Shown piece by piece: positions 26,754-35,475 of a stretch of DNA of 53,868 nucleotides. How positions within the stretch are numbered: the stretch's first letter is position 1; each line of letters opens with the position of its first letter. The notes beneath the pieces are model-generated. The model was not told where the DNA came from. It saw nothing but the letters and a program-made list of their open reading frames with translations, and did not search any database. Source of the DNA: Candidatus Hermodarchaeum yapensis (GTDB taxonomy: Archaea; Asgardarchaeota; Hermodarchaeia; Hermodarchaeales; Hermodarchaeaceae); the NCBI GenBank assembly GCA_016840405.1, contig JAEOSK010000001.1:104952-158819 (forward strand), read 5' to 3'. Position numbers and translations under genes: made by a program.

Positions 26754-27227
26754 ATGTTGGCTGTTTTTTCACTAAAAGTTAAACGAAGGATCTTTAGATA
26801 TCCTATTAGGGTGAACTCTTTGGCTTCTTGGAAGGTCTCTCTAATTGAAGGTCCTGAACGAGTACTATATGATATCCAACAGGCTCTTGGGCAATATTAT
26901 GAACTCCAGTCAGGTTGGATTCAGAAATTACAATCTCAGATTAAGAACCATCAAACCTATCAGGTCCATCTTAACTTGATCAAATCAGTTCAAGGGCCTC
27001 AAAATGCAACACTGTTTGCCCCTTTCCTCCTCATGTTAGTCACAAAGACCCAACTTACCGTCACATTCCTTGGTGAATTAACGGAAAACGATACCGGGGT
27101 TATTATCGGAATCTGGCCAAAGAAATTCCAAAAAATCCTAGCTGATGACAAACAGGCTATCTTGAATTTACTTTATATCATTGTTGAACAGCCTCATCTG
27201 GTTCAGCAGGTTGATCTTTTCTTTTAA
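26754..27227 (+). CDS. Hypothetical protein
   Basis: Unrecognised protein of 157 residues, 18 bases after the NrdG-like gene and probably in the same transcript. The N-terminus is basic (LKVKRRIFRYPIRV); a coiled or amphipathic segment covers about 40-70 (YDIQQALGQYYELQSGWIQKL). A moderately hydrophobic strand-helix section follows at 80-110, and the C-terminus is mixed. No cysteine pairs, P-loop or signal peptide are visible. The start could be ATG 26754 or the TTG directly after it. Confidence 0.6.
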   Translation: MLAVFSLKVKRRIFRYPIRVNSLASWKVSLIEGPERVLYDIQQALGQYYELQSGWIQKLQSQIKNHQTYQVHLNLIKSVQGPQNATLFAPFLLMLVTKTQLTVTFLGELTENDTGVIIGIWPKKFQKILADDKQAILNLLYIIVEQPHLVQQVDLFF

Positions 27228-27353
27228 CAGAATTCAGCGTTTTGCTGAAATCAGACTATAGGACTTACACTTCCGGTTCAATTGAAAATTTGACGGGAAA
27301 AGAAACCTATTTATGAGTGGATTCAGGGGTGTTGCGCTGGAGACTTCTTACCC

Positions 27354-28004
27354 GTGCTTGCAAAGCCGCTTTCTTCAATAGACGATGAGACCTCCTACGG
27401 AACGTTCCGCATTATTAGTGTTGAACAACGGCATGAACGCAGTGGTCGTTCCGTGATGTTAGTTGACGGTGAAAGTATGGGTGAAACTCACACCAAACTC
27501 CGGAAACGTCAATTTACTTACCTCATCCAAGGATTCACTGAAGAAAAAGTGAAGGTGGGGTCTTGGATTCTGAGTCCCCGAGACGATCTCGGTGTCATAT
27601 TAGAAATTAATGAACTCAGTAAAAGAACATCGAAGAAAAAAACAATGAATCGTCTCGCACTGCGTGTGCAGTTTGAGGATTCAGGTACCATTTGGTTGAA
27701 TGAAATCTGGACATTTTACAAAGAACGACCTCTTACTCGTCCGATGATAGAAAGATGGCAGAAACGCATGAGTGAGGGTGCGACCCAATACTTCCGCCAT
27801 GTTCTTCCTGGCGTCATCGATTCCTTGTTATTCAAGCCAACAGATTCGATAAATGGAGAACAGGTAAAACAAATTCGTCAAGTTCAAGACCTCATTTTAC
27901 GTCGTGCAATAAAAATCGCAATTGCTCAAGAGAAGGTGAATTTAACGAGCACTCAGCTTGTGCGGGCAACACAAGAGATTCTCGCGCTTTTTGACGAAGG
28001 CTAG
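27354..28004 (+). CDS. Hypothetical protein
   Basis: Unrecognised soluble protein of 216 residues. The first 110 residues look like a beta-rich domain (SYGTFRIISVEQRHER, SWILSPRDDLGVILEIN) that could be OB- or SH3-like. The second half is helical and basic (MIERWQKRMSEGATQYFRH, LILRRAIKIAIAQEK). No catalytic motif is evident. GTG start at 27354, preceded by a GGAGA-type motif about ten bases upstream. An AT-rich AAACCTATTTATG stretch at 27303-27315 could be its TATA region. It runs in the same direction as the TFS-like gene that follows. Confidence 0.65.
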   Translation: MLAKPLSSIDDETSYGTFRIISVEQRHERSGRSVMLVDGESMGETHTKLRKRQFTYLIQGFTEEKVKVGSWILSPRDDLGVILEINELSKRTSKKKTMNRLALRVQFEDSGTIWLNEIWTFYKERPLTRPMIERWQKRMSEGATQYFRHVLPGVIDSLLFKPTDSINGEQVKQIRQVQDLILRRAIKIAIAQEKVNLTSTQLVRATQEILALFDEG

Positions 28005-28072
28005 AGCACATTACGAAAGGTTTAAGAGTTAAGTACTCACGGCATCCCACGCAATGATACTTTCGGGGGGTA

Positions 28073-28348
28073 ATGAATATACAATTCTGCCCGAAGTGCG
28101 GTAGCTTATTGCGTCCCGGGAAAACCAAGGATGGAAAACCTCAACTTAAATGTTCGTGCGGATACAAATCTTCTGCTAAACAAACTGAGGGATACAAAGT
28201 CAAGTTCCCGATTCGACACACCGAAAGAGACTATATCGTCGTCGTCGAAGAAGATGAAGAAGAAAAGAAGAAAAAGAAGCGCGAGATCGATGAGGATGAG
28301 CGTCAGGAAATGCTCGAACTAATGCTTGACCATTTCCCTGAAGATTAA
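28073..28348 (+). CDS. TFS/RPB9-type N-terminal zinc ribbon protein with acidic-basic tail
   Basis: Short protein (91 aa). Residues 6-31 form the N-terminal zinc ribbon of archaeal transcription factor S / RNA polymerase RPB9 (FCPKCGSLLRP ... LKCSCGYKS). TFS normally has a second, C-terminal ribbon with an acidic Asp-Glu tip that drives RNA cleavage; here it is missing. Instead there is VVVEEDEEEKKKKKREIDED near 56-75 and a helical end. It may therefore be an RPB9-like subunit or a regulator rather than a cleavage factor. ATG 28073 follows a strong GGGGGGT. Confidence 0.8.
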   Translation: MNIQFCPKCGSLLRPGKTKDGKPQLKCSCGYKSSAKQTEGYKVKFPIRHTERDYIVVVEEDEEEKKKKKREIDEDERQEMLELMLDHFPED

Positions 28349-28442
28349 CAATCTGACAGTATTCCCTTACCTTTCTTTATATCCACACTACAATTTCTAT
28401 TCTGCTAGTGTGTCCGATCTAAGAATATTCAACCAGCCACAA

Positions 28443-29228
28443 TTATACGTAGAATGGAAGGGGACGGTAGCCGTGTTCTTGTGAGGCTTGTTCTTGGGTG
28501 CGTGCTTCTTTTGCCAAATCGTTTAGTTGGGCTTGAATTATTGATCGATTATTGATTAATGGTTGGATGCTCACATCCACATCAAGGAACCGATTAACAG
28601 TTGAAAGCATGCTAGCTGCGGCTTCTGGGTCAGGATTTTCAGCTGTTGCTGTGACTAGCAAACAATATCCATCTAGATGCCGGATTAGGCATTCATTTAG
28701 AATCGCTCCTGCAATGCCTGCAACCAGTCCCTTTTGCAAACGAGGAACAGCATACTTTTCCAACTCAACTAATAGGTGGGGTTCAGCAGCTCCAAAGACT
28801 TCAGGAGTCTCTGTCCTCTTTTGGACCGCGACACCCTCCAAGCAGACGACCTTCTTGACTCCCTTCGCGGTTGCCCAATCTAGGACTCGGGTGGCAACAA
28901 AGAAAATGGTCTCCATTGGAAGCGGGACTTCAGAAATTACAGCTAGTAATTCCCCCTCCTTGCTAGCGTGGATTCGAATAGGGAGTCGTAATACACCGCC
29001 AAAAAACGGAGTGACTGGAGGTATTAGAGGTGAGCGAATTGCCGCAATCAATTTCATATCAAGGCTTTCAATCATGCGCCCAGCAGCAATCATTCCAACG
29101 AGACCCGGTCCTGGGAATCCAATTACAAGAGTTGGTTGTTTCGCTAGTTCGACCTTTTCACCAGTTGGAACAATCTGAATAAAGGGCTCATCAGTTGAGG
29201 TTTCTTTTTTAGGCTGTGATTTTGTCAT
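28443..29228 (-). CDS. PAC2-family (proteasome assembly chaperone-like) protein
   Basis: 261-residue protein of the PAC2 / DUF75 family, which includes archaeal and eukaryotic proteasome assembly factors. VIGFPGPGLVGMIAAGRMIE near residues 31-50 is the diagnostic motif. ISEVPLPMETIFFVATRVLDWA near 96-117 and the KKVVCLEGVAVQ strand (124-135) fit the phosphorylase-like fold. LVAGIAGAIL near 170 and ENPDPEAAASML near 196 are also conserved. The C-terminus is a helix with many Glu and Gln. ATG 29228, with GGAG nine bases upstream. It follows the zinc-ribbon gene after 67 bases. Confidence 0.87.
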   Translation of the reverse strand: MTKSQPKKETSTDEPFIQIVPTGEKVELAKQPTLVIGFPGPGLVGMIAAGRMIESLDMKLIAAIRSPLIPPVTPFFGGVLRLPIRIHASKEGELLAVISEVPLPMETIFFVATRVLDWATAKGVKKVVCLEGVAVQKRTETPEVFGAAEPHLLVELEKYAVPRLQKGLVAGIAGAILNECLIRHLDGYCLLVTATAENPDPEAAASMLSTVNRFLDVDVSIQPLINNRSIIQAQLNDLAKEARTQEQASQEHGYRPLPFYV

Positions 29229-29295
29229 ATTTTTCTACTCCTTTTTCAGTCTCAAATGAACTTTATTTTTTCTCTCAATTCCGTTTGTTCAGCTT

Positions 29296-29568
29296 TCACC
29301 CTCGTTGTTCTTGGAGCCAAGCTTGAATATTGGGATGTTGATATCCACAATTTGGGCAAGTGCTTTTCATTACTCGAACATTGGTGATATTCACACGGGT
29401 CAGCAAATTGAAGCATTTTGGGCAAGTAAAGTGTTTTTCCCCACATTTTTCACATTGGCGCATTGCTCCTTCGGCTGTCCATGGGATGGATCGACGCATC
29501 CATTCATCGGTTACTCGACGGAAATTTGTTCCGCCACATTTCTGACATTTCATCTCATCGGTTGCCAT
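29296..29568 (-). CDS. Small protein with four CxxC zinc-binding pairs
   Basis: Protein of 90 residues made almost entirely of zinc-ribbon sequence. CxxC pairs are CQKCG at residue 8, CEKCG near 39, CPKC near 49 and CPNCG near 75, enough for two zinc sites. The family is unknown to me. It starts 96 bases after the NrdD stop with ATG after GGTGGAGTG, on the same strand, so it is probably transcribed with nrdD. Roles in nucleic-acid binding, or as a small partner of the reductase, are guesses. Confidence 0.72.
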   Translation of the reverse strand: MATDEMKCQKCGGTNFRRVTDEWMRRSIPWTAEGAMRQCEKCGEKHFTCPKCFNLLTRVNITNVRVMKSTCPNCGYQHPNIQAWLQEQRG

Positions 29569-29664
29569 CTACACTCCACCACTTGCTCGTTAAATTTTCC
29601 TTCTCTGATAGAGAATAAAAGAGTCGCCCTTGTCCTTATATCACTGAAGTGGTGTTGCAGATTA

Positions 29665-32004
29665 CTAAGAAGATTGAACTTCATTTGCTCGGACAGATGG
29701 TTGGCGGATACTCGACGGAGCCGTGTAAGAGCCGTTCCAAAGAGATCCTCCAATTTGTCGATGCCGGCGTCGTAACTCCTCTCTTTTGCCCGCATTCCAA
29801 CCAGATACATTTTGATAGTAACCAGTAATCCGACTAAACCAGTCAATATCGGTTTCTCCACACCGTGGACAGGATTCTAGCAGTCCACCTGCAGTGTGAC
29901 GGCAGCGTTTACACACTGATAAATCACGAGTATAACTATAGTATCCGAGTTGAGTGTTCAACGCAATTCGTCGATTCAACTTGTCTAAGGCTTCAGCATC
30001 AGGGGCTTCCTCTCCCAGAAAAATGTGAAAAATATTCCCGCCGGTTAGCAATGGAAATGCTTTTTCTTCAATGGCAATTTTTTGAGCTAATGAAATTCGA
30101 GAGTCGTATCCAACCATGAAGCCGTTTGTGTAATATGCTGGAACCGCGGTACGACCACTAGTTTCGAGTAGGTGTTGCCAATTAGTAGTATCTCCCTTGA
30201 CAACCTTAATTGCTTCACCATTGTAATGAAGCAGATCTAAAATCGCCAGTCGTGTTGAACACGATTCAGCAGGTGTTCGTGCCACAGCAAGAGGGAGGCC
30301 TGTTTCATTAGCGTATTCTGCTCGAATACGTTCCATTTCAGCCAGGACTCGAAGTCCGAATCGAACTGAGTCTTGGCTCTCATGTAACTGGTTGTTAGTA
30401 TGGTATTGAACCATCTCATTAATGCCAACGAATCCAAACACCGGTGACATGTTCATAACATCAAAGAGTGGCGGAGCTTCATTGCCATTCCATCGTGGCT
30501 GTTGCATCAAGAACGGTAACATTCCGTTTTTCATTTGGCGCTCCATAAATCGTCGCTTGATCAACAACACTTGTTTTGCCAGCAACATTTGACTCCGTAA
30601 TTGCTCGAATAATAAGTTGTCATCACCGTTAGCCAAATAGGCTAGCCGCGGAAGATTGATTGTAACAACTTGAAGACCACCCATAGCAAAATGGGCCCCG
30701 TCTTCAAACATCACCTTCCGCATTAACTCCTCATCATCTATATCCTCAGTTAATCTGAAAGCGCAACATTGGTAACAGTCCACGCCATCTTCACCACGCC
30801 AAGGAGGTATGACATTATCAAAGTAGCTGCTACCAAATTTTGCAGCGAGTTGAGAAGCAAGAAACATGACCTCATCGTATTCGCTTTTAGTAAGATATTC
30901 ACGACGAAGACGAATTTCGGGCTTGGGGAAGGTAAACATTTTGCCCCAAGCGTCACCCTCAAGATAAATTTCTAAAAGGGCTTTCATGAAGGTTCGTGCT
31001 TCGTCCTCATAGTCTCCGTAGGTATCAGGACCAACTTTGCCTCGATAGACAACTGGGGCATCTCTCCAGATTTTCGGAATTCCTGCCTCAAGTTGAATAC
31101 TAGAAAAGACTAGCTGTCCTCCTCTGGAGACATATGTTTCGTTTGCTTCGAAGAGGAGTGTTTGAGCAAGCTGTTCAATCTCTCGAGCAGTTTTTCCGCG
31201 GAGGTATGGCGCCAGGAATACATTAAAATTGAAGAGTCCTTGGCCACCGGCGCTGTTTGTTTGCCCGGCTGCAAGAACTTTGATGAGGTGCAAGATAGCC
31301 ACCGTGGGGTAACTCGCTGGTTTCGCAACTGCTGTCCTTTCACCAAGCCCATCACACATCAACCCATATTTGAAGAAATATCGTGCATCGTAGTCAGCAC
31401 AGAATGGACGGGTACCAAAGTATTCGAGGTCATGTATATGTATATCCCCTACCAGGTGAGCATCGGCAATTTCAGGTGGAAGCGTCAAGAGATAGGCTTC
31501 TTTGCAGAGTCGATCAGCAACTTTCTTGTGTATTGTTTCGGGATTTGGTTGCATATTGGCATTTTCTTGTGCTTCGTATCCATTTCCACCGATGATGTGA
31601 CTAAAGTCCCACATGGGAACGCCAACGCGTGTTAAGGCGTTGCGGTAGACTGCAAATCGGGGATCTTGTTTTGCCTTTTCGAGGAGGACCTGATTCTGAA
31701 TTTCTCGGATAAGAGGTGCGCTCACAAAAGGGAGTTGCATTTGTTGAATGCGTTTCTCGACTTCTTCGGCTACAGCCCTGGCTTCGGCTTGATTGATTGA
31801 AGGGATGTTGAAGTTTTCCTGGACCAACATGGTTTCCCGAACGAGTGCGTCGACAATTCGCTGGCGATTCCAACTTCGGATTAACGCATCGCTGGTCCGC
31901 ACCATGGGCATTCCGGCTGCTTCCTTTCGCACTGCCTGAATCCATCGATCTAGTGGTACGGTTTTTCGTCTCCGGTCTTTGGGTCTCCTCCTATGCCGTG
32001 CCAT
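29665..32004 (-). CDS. nrdD: Anaerobic (class III) ribonucleoside-triphosphate reductase
   Basis: Glycyl-radical enzyme that makes dNTPs from NTPs without oxygen (779 aa). The N-terminus (about 35-125) resembles an ATP-cone allosteric domain (SDALIRSWNRQRIVDALVRE). The barrel contains VGDIHIHDLEYF near 190 and CYQCCAFRLTED near 407. The C-terminus has the structural zinc motif CKRC...CPRCG near 715-735 and RITGYYQNVSGWNAGKREE near 742-760, where the conserved Gly carries the radical. ATG 32004 follows GAGGAGT and overlaps the glutaredoxin gene by 14 bases. The basic RHRRRPKDRRRK head is unusual. The NrdG-like activase is 3 kb away. Confidence 0.95.
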   Translation of the reverse strand: MARHRRRPKDRRRKTVPLDRWIQAVRKEAAGMPMVRTSDALIRSWNRQRIVDALVRETMLVQENFNIPSINQAEARAVAEEVEKRIQQMQLPFVSAPLIREIQNQVLLEKAKQDPRFAVYRNALTRVGVPMWDFSHIIGGNGYEAQENANMQPNPETIHKKVADRLCKEAYLLTLPPEIADAHLVGDIHIHDLEYFGTRPFCADYDARYFFKYGLMCDGLGERTAVAKPASYPTVAILHLIKVLAAGQTNSAGGQGLFNFNVFLAPYLRGKTAREIEQLAQTLLFEANETYVSRGGQLVFSSIQLEAGIPKIWRDAPVVYRGKVGPDTYGDYEDEARTFMKALLEIYLEGDAWGKMFTFPKPEIRLRREYLTKSEYDEVMFLASQLAAKFGSSYFDNVIPPWRGEDGVDCYQCCAFRLTEDIDDEELMRKVMFEDGAHFAMGGLQVVTINLPRLAYLANGDDNLLFEQLRSQMLLAKQVLLIKRRFMERQMKNGMLPFLMQQPRWNGNEAPPLFDVMNMSPVFGFVGINEMVQYHTNNQLHESQDSVRFGLRVLAEMERIRAEYANETGLPLAVARTPAESCSTRLAILDLLHYNGEAIKVVKGDTTNWQHLLETSGRTAVPAYYTNGFMVGYDSRISLAQKIAIEEKAFPLLTGGNIFHIFLGEEAPDAEALDKLNRRIALNTQLGYYSYTRDLSVCKRCRHTAGGLLESCPRCGETDIDWFSRITGYYQNVSGWNAGKREELRRRHRQIGGSLWNGSYTAPSSIRQPSVRANEVQSS

Positions 32005-32257
32005 GACTGTTACTCCTCAGAAATGTTGTTAGCGTATCCTCGTTGAGAAGATTATTGGCAAAGAGGTCAGTATGATAAAGAACATTATTGCCAATGACCA
32101 GAGCAGGGGTGCTGTAAATGTTAAGCATGAGTGCGTCTACTTGGGCCTCAGGTTCCTCTACCATACGTACTGCATGCTTAATCTTGTTGTCTTGGAGATA
32201 TTGTTTCAATACCTCACACCGAGGGCAATTGTTGCTCGAAAAGACAACACAAACCAA
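31991..32257 (-). CDS. Glutaredoxin/NrdH-like thiol reductant
   Basis: Small thioredoxin-fold protein (88 aa). The active site is CPRC near residues 11-14 (SSNNCPRCEVLKQYL), and the cis-proline loop is STPALVIG near 49-56. The TDLFA region follows. It probably reduces the anaerobic reductase, or acts as a general disulfide reductant. Start is TTG at 32257, with AGGAGGCGGG about ten bases upstream. It overlaps nrdD by 14 bases, so they are co-translated; class III reductases that use glutaredoxin-type reductants instead of formate are known. Confidence 0.87.
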   Translation of the reverse strand: MVCVVFSSNNCPRCEVLKQYLQDNKIKHAVRMVEEPEAQVDALMLNIYSTPALVIGNNVLYHTDLFANNLLNEDTLTTFLRSNSHGTA

Positions 32258-32710
32258 GAAGTACCCGCCTCCTATCCTATTTCACGTCATTCCATAAAAA
32301 TCCTATTTTAAGTCGGCACCGAATTATTCACCCTTTCTTCTTCACAGTTAATCTTTGATTTCAGGAATTCCATTCATCGAAGGATTCTGAACGCCATCTC
32401 GCTGCACTCAAGTTTATTTTCAGAGCATCTTTCGTTGAAGAGTTAAAAAACTCAACACCTCTTGGGCACTAGTGACATTCGAGTAATGAATTGAACATCG
32501 CACTCAAAGAATGTGTAGAAGTATTGCGCGCGCAAAATCAGAGTGTGCCTAGCCGCTCACTCGCTCTAGGTAACTATGATAGTTCATCCCGCAAGTGCGG
32601 TCACACAAATGCCTTCCTGTCATCGCGTGAGCGACCAATGGATTTTCAGCTTATCGATGCAAATAAACCTGCCGATGCACAGTGGTCTTGATATTAAGAC
32701 GTGTGCTATC
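32258..32710 (+). other. Non-coding stretch with clustered small hairpins
   Basis: No convincing gene. An AT-rich part (32280-32490) should hold the divergent promoters for the glutaredoxin and PP-loop genes. From 32548 to 32634 there are four consecutive hairpins: CCTAG/CTAGG (32548-32570), AACTA-tga-TAGTT (32572-32584), CCGC-aagt-GCGG (32589-32600) and TCGC-gtga-GCGA (32623-32634), the last with a GNRA-type loop. A 66-codon TTG-initiated frame at 32491 is not protein-like. Confidence 0.45.
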
Positions 32711-33592
32711 ATGACCAAAGAAACACTAACTGATTACACTCAACAATTGAAAACGTTGCTTACAGATGCCATCAGCTCATCGCTGAAATCTCAAGATAAT
32801 TTTGGAGTGCTCTTTTCTGGAGGATTGGATAGCAGTATACTCGCGGCACTCCTAGCATCCCTTTACTCTGAGCCCTTCCCTCTTTTTGTCACGGGTATAA
32901 CCGCTGCAAAAGATATTCCTCAAGCCCGACTATCAGCCTCTCATCTTAATCTTCCTCTCACAATACGAATTTTCACACACGATGATGTGAAAGAAAAACT
33001 TCGCCAGATTCTCTCAATCTGTGGAGTAGTTGATCTCCTGCACGCAGAACTAGCGATTTCTTTTTTCTTTGCCACAGAGTGTGCGAGCCAGAATAATGTA
33101 ACAACTGTTTTTAGCGGTCAAGGAGCCGACGAACTCTTTGGAGGTTATGCGAGACATGAAAGGCATTTCATCGAATCGGGAAGCGAGAAGGCATCAGTCG
33201 AAATGCGTTCCGATCTTAAGAAGCTTCAAGAAGTAACATTCCCTTGTCTACAAGCCGTCGTCAATCATTTTGGATTAAAACTAACCACACCCTATTCAGA
33301 TACATCTCTTATCGAGTATTCTCGTAATTTGCCTTTTTCGTGTAAATTGAACCTGTCTTCCGGTGAAGTTGTCAGAAAACAATTGCTACGTCAGTTGGCG
33401 CAAGAACTGGGGTTGCCTTCTCAAGTAGTGAATGCTCCGAAGCGTGCGGTCCAATATGGTTCGGGAGTCCACCGTATCCTAACTGATTTGGCCACTGAAT
33501 ACTGGTCTGAAAAAGAACCTACATTATCTGCTCGGAAAGCAAGGAGTCATACACGCATTAATCAATTCTTAGCTCGAATAAACGATGAATAA
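32711..33592 (+). CDS. Asparagine-synthetase-like PP-loop protein (second copy)
   Basis: ATP-pyrophosphatase domain protein (293 aa), again only the synthetase half of an AsnB-type enzyme. The PP-loop is VLFSGGLDSSILAALLAS near residues 30-47, and VFSGQGADELFGGYARHE near 136-153 is the second AMP-binding signature. PYSDTSLIEYSRNLPFSCKL near 196-215 and APKRAVQYGSGVH near 248-260 also match the family. No glutaminase domain. ATG 32711 is the first ATG that gives a normal N-terminus; frames extending to 32576 add unlike sequence. No Shine-Dalgarno motif is visible, so it may be leaderless. It converges with the Roadblock gene. Confidence 0.83.
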   Translation: MTKETLTDYTQQLKTLLTDAISSSLKSQDNFGVLFSGGLDSSILAALLASLYSEPFPLFVTGITAAKDIPQARLSASHLNLPLTIRIFTHDDVKEKLRQILSICGVVDLLHAELAISFFFATECASQNNVTTVFSGQGADELFGGYARHERHFIESGSEKASVEMRSDLKKLQEVTFPCLQAVVNHFGLKLTTPYSDTSLIEYSRNLPFSCKLNLSSGEVVRKQLLRQLAQELGLPSQVVNAPKRAVQYGSGVHRILTDLATEYWSEKEPTLSARKARSHTRINQFLARINDE

Positions 33593-33629
33593 TTACGAAG
33601 ATACCTATGAGCCATTTGTTCTTAGAAGC

Positions 33630-34019
33630 TCATCTGAGTAAGCGTTGTACTCGTTTAGCTACAGAGTCGATGATCAAAGATATTACTCCCAAAGGAGTAC
33701 TCTTGTCACTAATTATGGCTAGCACATTTGCGGTTCCAACACGACGAATAAATAAATGTCCCTTTCGACACCGCATCATCAAATCCATATGCTTTCCTAT
33801 TCCTAATTGTATAGCCGTTTGCTCAGACAGAGAACCCAGCGAAGCAATCGCGGCTGCAAGCTGAAGTTTCTCGACTTCTTCCTTTCCCATTAACACGACA
33901 AGGGGTAATCCATCCGCTGTCATTACAGCCGCACTAAAAATTGAAGGCTGGCTACTCACAACATTCTCCAAATAGTCCTCCACTTTAGACAACGCGGATA
34001 CATTGGTAGGCGACTGCAT
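33630..34019 (-). CDS. Roadblock/LC7 domain protein
   Basis: Single-domain Roadblock/LC7 protein of 129 residues. FSAAVMTADGLPLVVLMGKEEVEKL near 28-52 is the first helix-strand unit, LAAAIASLGSLSEQTAIQLG follows, and GHLFIRRVGTANVLAIISDK near 86-105 is the central hairpin. Roadblock proteins bind small GTPases as co-regulators; in Asgard archaea they are numerous. ATG 34019 has AGGTGAG five bases upstream, better than the GTG at 34028. The Ras-like GTPase in this window is 8 kb away. Its left neighbour is a decayed TnpB element. Confidence 0.87.
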   Translation of the reverse strand: MQSPTNVSALSKVEDYLENVVSSQPSIFSAAVMTADGLPLVVLMGKEEVEKLQLAAAIASLGSLSEQTAIQLGIGKHMDLMMRCRKGHLFIRRVGTANVLAIISDKSTPLGVISLIIDSVAKRVQRLLR

Positions 34020-34222
34020 ACATCTCACCTGCCAAAAGAAGACTTTTTAGTGTTTCCAGAGCTAACTCAAACAACCATTCTTCTATCTAGAATAAAAACA
34101 GTATTAACTGTTCAGGATTGTCGATTTGCCAATACTTTTATTAAAAAATTGGGAGATGATCCCGTCCTTCAAGGTGGGGAGGGAACGCGGAGTTCAAATA
34201 CCCTATTGCCAACTTTAGAGAT

Positions 34223-35428
34223 ATGCTCAGAACCTTCCGGTATCGCCTCTACCCCAATCAAACGCAACGTGCGCGAATCCGGAAGAACATCGACGCCTGT
34301 CGGTTCGTCTACAACTGGGCTCTGGAAATTACAAAGACTGCCTATGAGAAAGATGGGTCCAACCTGCGTTGGTTCGACTTGAACAACCGCCTTATCGAAC
34401 TGAAGCAAGGCTACCCCTTTCTCAAAGATGCTTACTCCCAATCCCTACAACAAGCGGTTAAGCGGCTCAACCTAGCTTTCCAATATTTCATGCGCCACGT
34501 CTCGCAGGGTAAGGAACAGCCGGGCTATCCGAAGTTCAAGCGACGCAAGGCGCACCGACAGTCCTTTGATGTTCCCCAGTTTTTCACCATCGACATTAAC
34601 ACTCAGCGCGTTTAGCTTCCAAAGATTGGAGCGGTTAAGGCAGTCTTCCATCGGCGGTTCTCTGGTACACCAAGAATGTGTACGGTTGTTTCGACCCTTA
34701 CGGGTAAATTCTTCATCTCGATTGTAGTCGACGATGGAAATCCTCCTCCCCCTAAACCACAGGCGACGAACCAGACGTCGATCGGGATTGATGTGGGTCT
34801 GACGACCTATGTTACCATGTCCACCGGTGAAAAGGTAGAAAATCCTCGCCATCTACAAAACACACTGAAGCGTCTCCAGTGCCTGCATCGAAGGTTGAGC
34901 AAAAAAGTAAAGAGGAGTCGAAACCGGGAAAAAGCGAGACTGCGACTGGCCCGCTGTTACGAACGGGTTACCAATCAACGAGCTGATTTTCAGCAGAAGC
35001 TTTCGACGCGGTTGATTCGCGAGAACCAAGCGATTATAGTCGAGAGCCTTAACGTCAAGGGCTTGATGCGTAACCAGCGTCTGTCCAGGGCGATTGCCGA
35101 TGTAGCTTGGTCGCGGTTTCTGGCGATGTTACGGTATAAGACCGAGTGGTATGGGGTAACGTTGATTGAGGTAGGGCAATTTGCACCCACGTCGAAGCGC
35201 TGTCATGCCTGTGGGTACCTCAATGAAGGGCTCACGTTATCGGACAGGGAGTGGACCTGTCCCTCCTGTCTTTTACCACTGGATCGGGATGTCAACGCCG
35301 CAAGAAATATTAAGATGATAGGACTTGGGTCCATCATTACACCGAGGGAACCTCGGGAAGAGCCTGTGGAGCTGTCAGCACTGGCTGAAGCGTCGAAGCA
35401 GGAAACTCCAACCATCAGGGCGGAGTAG
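34223..35428 (+). pseudogene. tnpB: tnpB of element A, one nonsense codon
   Basis: RNA-guided nuclease TnpB (OrfB) of about 400 codons, interrupted once. Reading frame is constant through a TAG at 34613-34615. Element B has TGG (Trp) at the equivalent codon, so this is a single G-to-A nonsense mutation. The RuvC motifs are all present downstream: IGIDVGLTTYVTMSTG with the first Asp near 34785, IVESLNVKGL with Glu near 35045, the zinc finger CHACG...CPSC near 35205-35270, and DRDVNAARNIK with the last Asp near 35290. Only the N-terminal 130 residues would be made in full, so nuclease activity is unlikely unless the stop is read through. Confidence 0.85.
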
Positions 35429-35433
35429 TTCAC
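35340..35433 (+). ncRNA. Candidate omega-type RNA scaffold of TnpB element A
   Basis: The 3' end of tnpB plus right end carries CCGAGG-gaa-CCTCGG (35342-35356), TCAGC/GCTGA (35375-35388), and ACTCC/GGAGT (35405-35426) before GTTCAC. These correspond one for one with hairpins of the miniature element at 6.7 kb that use other bases. The guide would be sequence from 35434 on. Transcription and processing are not visible in sequence. Confidence 0.5.
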
Positions 35434-35475
35434 TAACCACTCTTAATTGTCCTTGATCATCCTCAAGGCTCGGTG

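Larger units (their letters stand above)
34153..35433 (+). mobile_element. IS605/IS1341-type TnpB element A
   Basis: Element with left-end hairpin (CCCG...GGGG, 34161-34180), a tnpB frame and the structured right end ending GTTCAC at 35428-35433. There is no tnpA. It shares order, ends and most of the coding sequence with element B at 36.1 kb, in the same orientation, with the eL33 gene between them. The ends are inferred from matching copies, not from target duplication. Confidence 0.75.

Noticed and set aside
27233..27249. TTCAGC-gtttt-GCTGAA hairpin after the hypothetical gene as a terminator
   Set aside because: No T-run follows on the plus strand, so terminator function is not supported.
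32491..32691. 66-codon TTG-initiated frame
   Set aside because: Composition is not protein-like, no ribosome site, and it overlaps the hairpin cluster and the start of the PP-loop gene.
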